In this document: in pieces, positions 16,566 to 24,782 of the stretch | Layout: the number at the start of each line of letters is the position of its first letter | Numbering within the stretch: the stretch's first letter is position 1 | Assembly: GCF_902459615.1 (NCBI RefSeq) | Contig: NZ_CABPSA010000013.1 | Location: 1 to 64,000, forward strand | Reading direction: 5' to 3' | Source of the DNA: Pandoraea commovens | Lineage (GTDB): Bacteria > Pseudomonadota > Gammaproteobacteria > Burkholderiales > Burkholderiaceae | Length of the DNA stretch: 64,000 nucleotides | Position numbers and translations under genes: made by a program | The notes under the pieces: model-generated | Told to the model about the DNA's origin: nothing | The model's input: the letters and a program-made list of their open reading frames with translations, nothing else | Databases searched by the model: none

Positions 16566-18179
16566 ATGCGTCTGAGCTTTCGCCACCCCCATCGCGCCGC
16601 GCCTGCGTCGTCGGACACCGCGTCCCACGCCGATCCGGACGACCTGCGCCACCCACCTGCGGACGCCGCCGATCCCTTCGACCCTTACGCCGATCCTTTT
16701 GTACGTCCGGGCTTCGGCGCGCCACTGGAGCGTGAGGCCGAGCCGCCGCCGCGCTCGCTCTTCGGCGAGATCCTCGACTGGATGCTCGCGCCGTTGCTGC
16801 TGCTCTGGCCGATGAGCATTGCGGTGACGTATCTCGTCGCAAAATCGATTGCCAACGGCCCGTTCGACCGCGCGCTGGAGACCAATACTTACGTACTCGC
16901 TCAGCAGGTTCACTCGGATCGCGGCCAGGTCACGCTCACGCTGCCCATGCCCGCGCGCGATCTGCTGCGCGCCGACGCGACCGACAACATCTACTATCAG
17001 GTGCTCGGCGCGAAGGGCGAACTCGTGGGCGGCACGGCAGAGCTGCCGCTGCCTCATGAAGACGACCGTCCGCAACCCGGGGTGGTCCAGTTTCGCGACG
17101 AAACCGTGGGTGGCAACGACATTCGCGTGGCATTCACTTATGTCGATCTGCCGCGCATGCAGCCGCCGGGCAGCATGGCACTCGTTCAGGTCGCGGAGAC
17201 GCTCGATAAGCGCAGCCAGTTGGCCAACGAAATCATCAAGGGCGTGATCCTGCCGCAGTTCGTGATTCTGCCGCTGGCCATCGTGCTCGTCTGGTTCGGT
17301 CTGTCGCGCGGTCTCGCGCCGCTGCATGCGTTGCAGGAGCACATTCGCGCGCGCCGTCCCGACGATCTCTCGCCACTTGAAGCGCGACAAGCACCGCCGG
17401 AAATCGCGCCCCTCGTCAATTCGCTGAACGATCTGCTCGGACGCCTTGAGCAGAACATGAAACTTCAGCAACGCTTCATTGCAGACGCTGCACATCAGCT
17501 CAAGACACCGCTCGCAGGCCTTCGCATGCAAGCTGAACTGGCCTTACGTCAGACGTCTCCCGACGAACTGCGCCGCTCGCTTTCGCAAATCGCGATGAGC
17601 TCCGAACAGGCCGCGCGTCTCGTCAACCAGTTGTTAGCACTCGCGCGCGCCGAGAACAGCGCCAACGACGCCGCCGCCTTCACGCCGCTCAACCTCAGTC
17701 TGCTTGCACGCAGCGCCATGCAGGACTGGTTTCAGGCCGCCTTCGCCAAACGCATCGACCTCGGCTTCGAAGAGCCACCGTTTCCGGTGCATCTGTCCGG
17801 ACAGCCGGTGATGTTGCGCGAGTTGCTCAACAACCTCATCGACAACGCGATCCGCTACACGCCGGCCGGCGGCAAGGTGACGGTGAGGCTGCGTCATGAG
17901 GCGTCCGACGGCTTCGTGCATCTTGAAGTCGAAGATACCGGGCCGGGCATTCCTGCGTCGGAGCGTCCGCGCGTGTTCGAGCGCTTTTATCGCATTCTCG
18001 GCAGCGACAGCGACGGCAGCGGACTGGGTCTCGCGATCGTGCGCGAGATCGTGCAGATTCATCGTGGCGATGTGAGCGTGCTCGATCATGTCGATGCACA
18101 GCATCCCGAAGCAACCGGCACACTCATTCGGGTGACGTTACCGCTCGCCGAGGTGCCTATCGAAAACCCTCATGCGTGA
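16566..18179 (+). CDS. two-component sensor histidine kinase (TctE-like)
   Basis: A 537-residue kinase. Residues 1-63 form an unusual Pro/Asp-rich cytoplasmic extension. TM1 is about 70-95 and TM2 about 226-246; the periplasmic domain between them (about 130 residues) is of the TctE type. A HAMP-like linker precedes the H-box DAAHQLKTPLAGL with phospho-acceptor H310. The ATPase domain shows the N-box NNLIDNAIRYTP and G-boxes EDTGPGIP and GSGLGLAIV. Its partner is the regulator 13 bp upstream. Substrate is not evident; the neighbouring symporter suggests an organic acid. Confidence 0.93.
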   Translation: MRLSFRHPHRAAPASSDTASHADPDDLRHPPADAADPFDPYADPFVRPGFGAPLEREAEPPPRSLFGEILDWMLAPLLLLWPMSIAVTYLVAKSIANGPFDRALETNTYVLAQQVHSDRGQVTLTLPMPARDLLRADATDNIYYQVLGAKGELVGGTAELPLPHEDDRPQPGVVQFRDETVGGNDIRVAFTYVDLPRMQPPGSMALVQVAETLDKRSQLANEIIKGVILPQFVILPLAIVLVWFGLSRGLAPLHALQEHIRARRPDDLSPLEARQAPPEIAPLVNSLNDLLGRLEQNMKLQQRFIADAAHQLKTPLAGLRMQAELALRQTSPDELRRSLSQIAMSSEQAARLVNQLLALARAENSANDAAAFTPLNLSLLARSAMQDWFQAAFAKRIDLGFEEPPFPVHLSGQPVMLRELLNNLIDNAIRYTPAGGKVTVRLRHEASDGFVHLEVEDTGPGIPASERPRVFERFYRILGSDSDGSGLGLAIVREIVQIHRGDVSVLDHVDAQHPEATGTLIRVTLPLAEVPIENPHA

Positions 18180-18238
18180 CGTAAATCCGCTAAATACGGC
18201 CAATTTTCGACCAAAGTCGAGGGTAAGTCCCTAGCCAC

Positions 18239-18279
18239 GTAAGGTTCGAGTCAGTTTGGCGTCAGACGGCGGTAAGGTT
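18239..18279 (+). promoter_or_regulatory. direct repeat upstream of MHS symporter, candidate regulator site
   Basis: GTAAGGTT occurs at 18239-18246 and again at 18272-18279, with starts 33 bp apart (three helical turns). Between them are two TCAG copies (18251-18254 and 18262-18265). It lies between the kinase stop and the symporter ATG, a likely place for control by the adjacent OmpR-type regulator. Confidence 0.4.
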
Positions 18280-18350
18280 GTCCTCCAATAATCATTTGCA
18301 GCGGCCCGGGTGCGTCCCAGGGGCGTGCTTACATTACAGGAGACAACCGC

Positions 18351-20009
18351 ATGGCTACGACAACGGCAGCCACCACCCATGCGCCGATGACCAAAGAAGA
18401 ACGCAAGGTCATCTTCGCTTCATCGCTGGGCACGGTGTTCGAGTGGTACGACTTTTATCTGGCCGGTTCGCTGGCCGCATTCATCAGCCGGCACTTCTTC
18501 TCCGGGATCAACCCGACGGCGGCCTTCATCTTCACACTGCTGTCGTTTGCTGCGGGCTTCGCGGTGCGTCCGTTCGGCGCCATCGTGTTCGGTCGCATCG
18601 GTGACCTCGTCGGTCGTAAATACACGTTCCTCGTCACCATCACGCTGATGGGTCTGTCGACGCTGGTCGTCGGTCTGTTGCCGGGCTATGCGTCCTGGGG
18701 CATCGCCGCGCCGGTGATCTTCATCGCCATGCGTCTGCTGCAGGGTCTGGCCCTCGGCGGCGAATACGGCGGTGCTGCCACGTACGTTGCCGAGCACGCG
18801 CCGCATGGCCGTCGCGGCTTCTACACGTCGTGGATTCAGACGACCGCAACGCTGGGTCTCTTCCTCTCGCTGCTCGTGATTCTCGGCACCCGCATGGTGA
18901 TGGGTGAAGAGGCGTTCGGCGACTGGGGCTGGCGCATTCCGTTCATCCTGTCGATCGTGCTGCTGCTCGTGTCGCTGTGGATTCGTATGCAACTGAGCGA
19001 ATCGCCGGCATTCCAGCGCATGAAGGCCGAGGGTAAGGGATCGAAGGCACCGCTCAAGGAATCGTTCGGTCAGTGGAAGAACCTGAAGATCGTGATTCTG
19101 GCGCTGGTCGGTTTGACCGCCGGTCAGGCAGTCGTGTGGTACACGGGCCAGTTCTACTCGCTGTTCTTCATGACACAGGTGCTTAAGGTCGACGGCAACA
19201 CCGCGAACATCATGGTCGCGCTGGGTCTGTTGATCGGCAGCCCGTTCTTCGTGTTCTTCGGCGCGCTGTCGGACAAGATCGGTCGCAAGCCGATCATCAT
19301 GGCGGGCTGCCTGCTGGCCGCGCTGCTGTACTTCCCTATCTTCAAGGCGCTCACGCACTACGCCAACCCGGCGCTCGAAGCGGCCACGGCCCGTTCGCCG
19401 ATCACGGTCATCGCCGATCCGAACGAGTGCTCGTTCCAGTTCAACCCGGTAGGCACGTCGAAGTTCACCAGCTCGTGCGATATCGCGAAGAGCTACCTGT
19501 CGCGCGCCGGTCTGAACTATCAGAACGAAGCGGCTCCGGCAGGCACGCTGGCGACGGTGAAGATTGGCGACAAAGTGATCTCGTCGGTCGATGGCAAGGC
19601 AGCGGACGCGAAGGACAAGACCAAGGCGTTCGAGACGGATATGTCGGCCACGCTCAAGGCTGACGGTTATCCGCCGAAGGCTGACCCGGCGCAGATGAAC
19701 AAGCCGATGGTCGTGATCCTGCTGGCGATTCTGGTGATCTTCGTGACGATGGTGTACGGCCCGATTGCAGCGATGCTGGTGGAAATGTTCCCGACGCGCA
19801 TTCGCTACACGTCGATGTCGCTGCCGTATCACATCGGTAACGGCTGGTTCGGGGGCTTCCTCCCGGCCACGGCCTTCGCCATCGTGGCCGCAAAGGGCGA
19901 CATCTACTCCGGCCTCTGGTACCCGATCGTGATCGCACTCATCACCTTCGTGATCGGCATGCTCTTCATCAAGGAGACGAAGGACGTCGACATCTACGCC
20001 AACGACTGA
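18351..20009 (+). CDS. MFS transporter, metabolite:H+ symporter (MHS) family, with periplasmic insertion
   Basis: A 552-residue proton-coupled symporter. The opening SLGTVFEWYDFYLAGSLAAF and RPFGAIVFGRIGDLVGRK are MHS signatures; LLQGLALGGEYGGAATYVAE and the second GALSDKIGRK motif follow. The protein is longer than the usual 430-450 residues because about 115 residues (335-452) are inserted between two helices in the second half. The insert has two cysteines (C360, C376) and a segment VKIGDKVISSVDGK that looks PDZ-like. ATG 18351 follows an AGGAGA site. Downstream of the TctDE-like pair on the same strand; substrate probably an organic acid or osmolyte. Confidence 0.92.
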   Translation: MATTTAATTHAPMTKEERKVIFASSLGTVFEWYDFYLAGSLAAFISRHFFSGINPTAAFIFTLLSFAAGFAVRPFGAIVFGRIGDLVGRKYTFLVTITLMGLSTLVVGLLPGYASWGIAAPVIFIAMRLLQGLALGGEYGGAATYVAEHAPHGRRGFYTSWIQTTATLGLFLSLLVILGTRMVMGEEAFGDWGWRIPFILSIVLLLVSLWIRMQLSESPAFQRMKAEGKGSKAPLKESFGQWKNLKIVILALVGLTAGQAVVWYTGQFYSLFFMTQVLKVDGNTANIMVALGLLIGSPFFVFFGALSDKIGRKPIIMAGCLLAALLYFPIFKALTHYANPALEAATARSPITVIADPNECSFQFNPVGTSKFTSSCDIAKSYLSRAGLNYQNEAAPAGTLATVKIGDKVISSVDGKAADAKDKTKAFETDMSATLKADGYPPKADPAQMNKPMVVILLAILVIFVTMVYGPIAAMLVEMFPTRIRYTSMSLPYHIGNGWFGGFLPATAFAIVAAKGDIYSGLWYPIVIALITFVIGMLFIKETKDVDIYAND

Positions 20010-20052
20010 TGGGGTAACCCGTCGGACGGGTAAGAAGGTAGATCTGTCTTAG

Positions 20053-20082
20053 CAACGCCGGGGCTTTCGAGTCCCGGCGTTG
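20053..20082 (+). terminator. hairpin after MHS symporter
   Basis: A 10-bp stem CAACGCCGGG/CCCGGCGTTG with a 10-nt loop, followed by a weak T-rich TCATTTG. Probably an intrinsic terminator, without a perfect T-run. Confidence 0.65.
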
Positions 20083-20168
20083 TCATTTGTAGGATGGCGG
20101 GTGCCGGAGGCGAAGCACCGCCCACGAAGGCCGCCCGAACTATTTTCATAGCTTTCGCAAAATACCTG

Positions 20169-20197
20169 TTGACAGGCTATAGCCTTCCCCATATACT
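20169..20197 (+). promoter_or_regulatory. near-consensus sigma70 promoter of tRNA gene
   Basis: -35 TTGACA (20169-20174, perfect) and -10 TATACT (20192-20197, 5 of 6) at the ideal 17-bp spacing, 11 bp before the tRNA. Confidence 0.93.
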
Positions 20198-20208
20198 CTT
20201 TTTCCTAC

Positions 20209-20285
<77 letters not shown>

Positions 20286-20291
20286 AATTTG

Positions 20292-20323
20292 AAAAGGCCA
20301 TGAGAAATCATGGCCTTTTTTTT
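20292..20323 (+). terminator. intrinsic terminator of tRNA gene
   Basis: An AAAAGGCCATGA/TCATGGCCTTTT stem with a GAAA tetraloop and a run of eight T residues, 6 bp after the CCA end. Confidence 0.93.
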
Positions 20324-20352
20324 CTGTTCGCGCTGCGTCACAAAGCGCTCGA

Positions 20353-21210
20353 TCAGCTTCGTACCGCACCCCGAAAGGCCGCCCCAAGTGCGGCCAGTGC
20401 ACCGCGCGCCCGGCTGTCCTTCACGCGGGTGTGCAGCACAATGGGCAGACGTGGCAACGCCGGCAGCGCCAGTCTGGGTCCGACGTCCACCGCACCAAAC
20501 GGCACCATCCGCGGCGAAAGTGCCGCCACACCCAACCCGGCCATCACGGCAGCAGCGACCGCCATCACGCCTCCGCCAACGAATACCTCCGTCCAGGGAA
20601 CACCCGCCTCGTCGAGCAGTTGCTCAGCGACTGCGCGCACGCCGCAAGGCTCCGCCATCGTCGCGAGCGGCACCGGTTCCCCCGCACGATGCTGCCAGCC
20701 GGGTGCCGCGAACCAGCCGAACTGCTCGTCGGTGACAACTTCCCCGTCGCTTCGGCCAACATGCATGCGAACCAGCACCGTATCGAGTTCTCTCCGGTCG
20801 AAACGCTGAAGCAGGTCCGCCGACGTTGCGATTCTGATCTCGATCAGAAGCTGAGGATCCTGCGCGTTCATCCGGGCAATCAACGCGGGCAGCTCCGGCC
20901 CCGCGACATGCTCGCTGATGCCAATGGTGAGACGCTGGCGCGCACCCGCTACCGCAGCGACCGCCCGGTCGTGAGCGTCGATGAGCCTGCGCGCATGGTC
21001 GAGAAAGGTGGTGCCCTGCGCCGAAAGCTCAACGTAGCGGGGGGTGCGTTCGACGAGTCGGAAACCCAACCTGTCTTCAAGCCGTTTGAGCTTCAGGCTG
21101 ACCGCCGCCTGCGTCGTGCGCAGCGCCTCGGCGGCACGCGTGAAGCTGCCAAGCTCCGCGATACGGATAAAGGCACGAACGGCCTCAAGATCAAGCGAGC
21201 GCTCAGTCAT
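20353..21210 (-). CDS. LysR-family transcriptional regulator
   Basis: A 285-residue LTTR. The N-terminal helix-turn-helix is LEAVRAFIRIAELGSFTRAA through TTQAAVSLKLKRLEDRLGF (residues 8-50), followed by the linker helix and a periplasmic-binding-protein-like effector domain. It is transcribed away from a tautomerase gene with an 84-bp shared intergenic region, the classical LTTR arrangement, so the tautomerase is the likely target and a related aromatic or dicarbonyl compound the likely effector. Confidence 0.92.
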   Translation of the reverse strand: MTERSLDLEAVRAFIRIAELGSFTRAAEALRTTQAAVSLKLKRLEDRLGFRLVERTPRYVELSAQGTTFLDHARRLIDAHDRAVAAVAGARQRLTIGISEHVAGPELPALIARMNAQDPQLLIEIRIATSADLLQRFDRRELDTVLVRMHVGRSDGEVVTDEQFGWFAAPGWQHRAGEPVPLATMAEPCGVRAVAEQLLDEAGVPWTEVFVGGGVMAVAAAVMAGLGVAALSPRMVPFGAVDVGPRLALPALPRLPIVLHTRVKDSRARGALAALGAAFRGAVRS

Positions 21211-21239
21211 TTCAAATTGTTATCATTGAAATAAGAACG

Positions 21240-21265
21240 CATAGCTTATCAGAATAGATACTATG
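21240..21265. promoter_or_regulatory. inverted repeat in LysR/tautomerase intergenic region
   Basis: CATAG (21240-21244) and CTATG (21261-21265) form an inverted repeat, with a tighter nested ATAG-ATA-CTAT at 21255-21265. Position between the divergent genes fits a LysR operator. Confidence 0.45.
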
Positions 21266-21294
21266 GAGCGGGTCAACCACCGAGGAAACTCACG

Positions 21295-21675
21295 ATGCCA
21301 CTCGCTCACATTTCAATGCGTACGGGAAAGACAGAGGCTTACAGACAGGCCATATTCGATGGCGTTTATCGCGCGCTGCGGGAAACATTCACCGTGCCCG
21401 AAGACGACCAGTTCATGGCGTTGACCGAGCATGACGCAGCCAACTTCCGCTACGGGGCGACTTATCTTGACGTTGCGCGAAGCGATGACCTCGTGCTCAT
21501 TCAGATCACCGCAAACAACACCCGCTCGAAGGAACAAAAGAAGGCGCTGTTCCGACGGATTGCCGAGCTGCTCAGCGAGAATCCCGGCATCCGCCCCGAA
21601 GACGTGTTCGTGAATCTCGTCGAAGTCGAGAAAGAAAACTGGTCGCTGGGGCTCGGCCTCTCACAATACGCGTGA
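21295..21675 (+). CDS. tautomerase family protein
   Basis: A 126-residue protein of the tautomerase superfamily (4-oxalocrotonate tautomerase-like, longer single-subunit type). After Met removal the N-terminal residue is proline (MPLAHISMRTGK), the catalytic base of the superfamily. Central VARSDDLVLIQITAN and C-terminal ENPGIRPEDVFVNLVEV fit the fold. The ATG follows a GAGGAAA site. Divergent from the LysR gene. Its end overlaps the 3' end of the convergent gtrB-like gene by 15 bp. Substrate unknown. Confidence 0.88.
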   Translation: MPLAHISMRTGKTEAYRQAIFDGVYRALRETFTVPEDDQFMALTEHDAANFRYGATYLDVARSDDLVLIQITANNTRSKEQKKALFRRIAELLSENPGIRPEDVFVNLVEVEKENWSLGLGLSQYA

Positions 21676-22638
21676 GGCTGGGGGGGGCGGGATGCCTTGA
21701 TCGTTTGAGCAGAAGTTGATGCGTTCCGCCTCTACGACCAGCGGCAGATTGCGGACCTGAGTATGAATCGAGCCGATGTACTCGCCGAGCAATCCCAGAA
21801 ACATCATCTGAATCGCACCGAAGAAGAACATGCCAATGAGAATCGGTGCTGTGCCCAGCACGAAGGAGTCCCAGAACAGTAGCTTGGCGACGAGATACCC
21901 GAACGCCACCAGCAGGCTGAACATGGCCACGGCAAACCCCGTCATCGCCATGAAGCGCAGAGGCACCTTGGAGTGCTTCGTGATCCCGAGCATCGCCATG
22001 TCGTACAGCGAATAGAAGCTCTGACTGGTCACGCCACGCAGACGTCGCGGCTGTTTGAAGGGCACGGTGGCGATCGGGAAGCCGATCTCACACACCAACC
22101 CACGGAAATACGGGTACGGATCGTTCAGCGAGCGCAGCACATCGAGCACCGCGCGATCGAACAACCCCGAGCCTGTCGCGTTCTGCACCAACGGCACTTC
22201 CGAAATGCGCGAGACCATGCGGTAGTACAGACGGCGCACGCGGAACATCAGGAACGACTCTTCGCTCACCGGCTTGACCGCCATGACCGTCTTGAATCCC
22301 TCCTCCCACTTCGCAACGAACTCCTTGATCATCTCCGGCGGATCCTGCAGATCCGAAGCGATCAGCACCGCAGCATCGCCCGTCGCCTGCAACAGCGCAT
22401 GGTACGAGGAGCGGATGTAACCGAAGTTGCGCGCGTTGACGATGACCTTCAGGTGCGGATCGCGCGCAGCGATCTCGCGCAGCATCGGGACAGTATTGTC
22501 CGTCGAGCAGTTGTCGATGCACAAATGCTCATAGTCGTAGGGCAGCTCTCGCATGACGGCGGCGACACGTTGGCACAATTCGGCAACGTTTTCCTGCTCG
22601 TTGTAGAGCGGCGTGACGATACTGATACGTTTACTCAT
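21661..22638 (-). CDS. gtrB: GtrB-like undecaprenyl-phosphate glycosyltransferase (GT2)
   Basis: A 325-residue family-2 glycosyltransferase with two C-terminal membrane helices. IVTPLYNEQENV, DNCSTDNT and SDLQDPPEMI are the nucleotide and metal-binding motifs of the GtrB/ArnC/Dpm group; hydrophobic segments lie near residues 227-258 and 265-285. It should move a sugar from a nucleotide donor to undecaprenyl phosphate on the cytoplasmic side. Start ATG 22638 overlaps the gtrA stop by 8 bp; ATG 22644 is possible. It is the last gene of the ten-gene minus-strand sugar cluster, so its donor may be the CDP-sugar made there rather than UDP-glucose. Confidence 0.9.
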   Translation of the reverse strand: MSKRISIVTPLYNEQENVAELCQRVAAVMRELPYDYEHLCIDNCSTDNTVPMLREIAARDPHLKVIVNARNFGYIRSSYHALLQATGDAAVLIASDLQDPPEMIKEFVAKWEEGFKTVMAVKPVSEESFLMFRVRRLYYRMVSRISEVPLVQNATGSGLFDRAVLDVLRSLNDPYPYFRGLVCEIGFPIATVPFKQPRRLRGVTSQSFYSLYDMAMLGITKHSKVPLRFMAMTGFAVAMFSLLVAFGYLVAKLLFWDSFVLGTAPILIGMFFFGAIQMMFLGLLGEYIGSIHTQVRNLPLVVEAERINFCSNDQGIPPPPASRVL

Positions 22639-23050
22639 GCTCATTGCGATTGAAGACAAATCGGCTGTTCAGATGATAGGCAAGCAATGCGAGCGGCACG
22701 ATCAGCACCAGACCGCTTATATAAGCGTTCAGCCCGAGTCGAACCAGCACGGCGACGGCCGCGACGTTGACGAGATACACGACGCCATACACAAGAACGA
22801 AGCGCACGATCCGCGTGTTATCGCTGGACCGGAACACCAGCGTCCCCGTGCTCTTGAAATTAAACAGCGTGCCCAGCACCGTCGAAATGGCGATGGCCAG
22901 ACTGTAATGCAACCCGATCCACAGGCAGACGGCGAATACGCCGTAACCGAACAGCGTATTGATGCCACCCACCAGAAAATAATTGACGAGACGAATCTCG
23001 CCGCGAATGGCAGCCCCGGCCGTGGATCGCATGCGAGCCAACATGCTCAT
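22631..23050 (-). CDS. gtrA: GtrA family flippase-like protein
   Basis: A 139-residue protein with four membrane helices. RLVNYFLVGGINTLFGYGVFA and the C-terminal YHLNSRFVF are typical of the GtrA family, which is thought to flip undecaprenyl-phosphate-linked sugars to the periplasmic face. It overlaps gtrB by 8 bp and the upstream transketolase subunit by 1 bp, so translation is coupled across the three genes. Confidence 0.92.
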   Translation of the reverse strand: MSMLARMRSTAGAAIRGEIRLVNYFLVGGINTLFGYGVFAVCLWIGLHYSLAIAISTVLGTLFNFKSTGTLVFRSSDNTRIVRFVLVYGVVYLVNVAAVAVLVRLGLNAYISGLVLIVPLALLAYHLNSRFVFNRNEHE

Positions 23051-23970
23051 CAGTGACCGAAACGGGCCAGCGACAATCCGGAGACGCGTCGCAAATGGTC
23101 CTGGCTGCCCGATTCCCCGATGAAGCGATTGGGAATCCCGACGCGCTCGACCTTCGGCATGTGGGCGATACCGCCACCGGCATACAGGTCGCTCATCACC
23201 TCGATCACCGAACTTCCGAAGCCACCATTGAGCTGGTGCTCCTCGACCGTAATGATCGTGTCGAATTCCGTCGCCAGTTGCTTGAAGAGCGCCGTATCGT
23301 AGTTGCCAACGAACGGGCAGCTATAGACGGCAAACCCCAGTTGGCGGGCGTCCACCTCGGCAAGCACATGACCGAGAATCGCCCCCGTCGTCAGCACCGC
23401 ACTGCCACTACCGGCACGACCCTCACGCATCCGGATCAATTGGCCGGGCGCAATCGCCAACGCCTGCGACGGGTCGTGAATCGCCGGTTCACCGGCCTTG
23501 TTGATACGCACATACCCTGGCCCGCGATGCGTCGCCATGTAGTGTGCGGCAGCCCGCGCTTCCACCGGATCGGCGGGTGCACACACCGTCATGTTCGGAA
23601 TCGCGCGCAGCATGGCGATGTCTTCCGTCGCATGATGCGACACCCCTTGCGGGCCGTAGGCATAGCCCGCACCGACGGCCACCACTTTCACGCTGGCATC
23701 GTGATAGCAGACGTCGTAACGAAGCTGCTCCATGCAACGCAACGTCGGGAAGTTGCCGATCGAATACGTGAAGACGTTGTAGCCCTCGCGCGCCAGTCCG
23801 GCAGCGACCTGCGTCATGTTCTGCTCGGCGATGCCGACGTTCAGAAAACGATCGGGAAACTGCGCGGCAAACGGCTCCAGTACCGAATACCCGAGATCGC
23901 CACACAGCAGAAAGATGTCCTCGTGCGTTGCCGCCAGCTCGCACAGCGTTTTGATGAAAGTATTACGCAC
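23050..23970 (-). CDS. transketolase-like subunit, C-terminal half (pyrimidine-binding and C domains)
   Basis: A 306-residue protein that corresponds to the second half of transketolase. It begins with the PYR domain (RNTFIKTLCELAATHEDIFL, then NVGIAEQNMTQVAAGLA with the TPP-activating glutamate) and ends with the C-terminal domain (DTIITVEEHQLNGGFGSSV). It starts at GTG 23970, which shares its G with the TAG stop of the N-terminal subunit. Together the two should form a TPP enzyme that moves a two-carbon ketol unit. Central metabolism normally uses a one-piece TktA; a split copy inside a sugar cluster suggests a dedicated reaction. Confidence 0.9.
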   Translation of the reverse strand: MRNTFIKTLCELAATHEDIFLLCGDLGYSVLEPFAAQFPDRFLNVGIAEQNMTQVAAGLAREGYNVFTYSIGNFPTLRCMEQLRYDVCYHDASVKVVAVGAGYAYGPQGVSHHATEDIAMLRAIPNMTVCAPADPVEARAAAHYMATHRGPGYVRINKAGEPAIHDPSQALAIAPGQLIRMREGRAGSGSAVLTTGAILGHVLAEVDARQLGFAVYSCPFVGNYDTALFKQLATEFDTIITVEEHQLNGGFGSSVIEVMSDLYAGGGIAHMPKVERVGIPNRFIGESGSQDHLRRVSGLSLARFGH

Positions 23971-24782
23971 TATGCCGCTCCCAGTTCCTTGCGCGCCGCC
24001 CGATAGTTGTCTTCGTCGGGGGAACGGTAATGCCACAGAAGGCGGTCTTCCATGAAGCTCACGCCCTTGCCCTTGACCGTGTGTGCAACGATGCACTTCG
24101 GTTTGCCGCCCCGCTCCGCCTTCGCCTGCGCAAGCACGCTGCCCAGCGCGTCGAGATCGTGACCGTCGACCTCGGTCACCGCCCAGTTGAACGCACGGAA
24201 TTTATCGGCCAGCGGTTCGAGGTTCATGACTTCCGCCACCGAACCGAAGCTCTGAATCTTGTTGTAGTCGATCACCGTAACGAGGTTGTCGAGGCGGTGG
24301 TGTCCGGCAAACAGGATCGCTTCCCAGTTCGAACCCTCGTCCAGCTCGCCGTCGCTCAGAATGGCAAACACCGAATGGGACTGTTTGCGGCGCAATCCGG
24401 CCAGCGCACTGCCGCACGCTACACCCAGCGCGTGTCCGAGGCTACCTGTCGAAAGCTCGACGCCCGGCACCCGGTGGTTCACGTGCGAGGTGAAGTATCC
24501 GCCGTCTGCCGTGAATCCCGCCGTCAGATCGTCAGCTTTGAAAAACCCTCGATACTCCAGCGCCGCATAAAGTGCCGTACAGGCATGCCCCTTGCTGTAG
24601 AAGAGCCGGTCGCGGGCGGGATCGTCGCAGCGTTGCGGCGACACATCCAGCACATTCGAATAGAGAACGGCCAGCACGTCGGCGATGGAAAACGCACCGC
24701 CGATATGCGAGGTGCGCTTGCTGTAGCAAAGCTCCAGCGCGCGCAACCGAATGTAGTTTGCAAATTGGGAAACGTCGTTCAT
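23970..24782 (-). CDS. transketolase-like subunit, N-terminal half (TPP pyrophosphate-binding domain)
   Basis: A 270-residue PP domain of transketolase. SKRTSHIGGAFSIADVLAVLY and FYSKGHACTALYAAL contain substrate and TPP histidines. LSTGSLGHALGVACGSA and the thiamine-diphosphate motif SDGELDEGSNWEA...VIDYNKIQSFG give the Mg-TPP site. It is coupled to the C-terminal half by a one-base stop/start overlap, and its ATG sits within 4 bp of the upstream SDR stop. In this cluster the likely acceptor is a keto sugar nucleotide. Confidence 0.92.
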   Translation of the reverse strand: MNDVSQFANYIRLRALELCYSKRTSHIGGAFSIADVLAVLYSNVLDVSPQRCDDPARDRLFYSKGHACTALYAALEYRGFFKADDLTAGFTADGGYFTSHVNHRVPGVELSTGSLGHALGVACGSALAGLRRKQSHSVFAILSDGELDEGSNWEAILFAGHHRLDNLVTVIDYNKIQSFGSVAEVMNLEPLADKFRAFNWAVTEVDGHDLDALGSVLAQAKAERGGKPKCIVAHTVKGKGVSFMEDRLLWHYRSPDEDNYRAARKELGAA

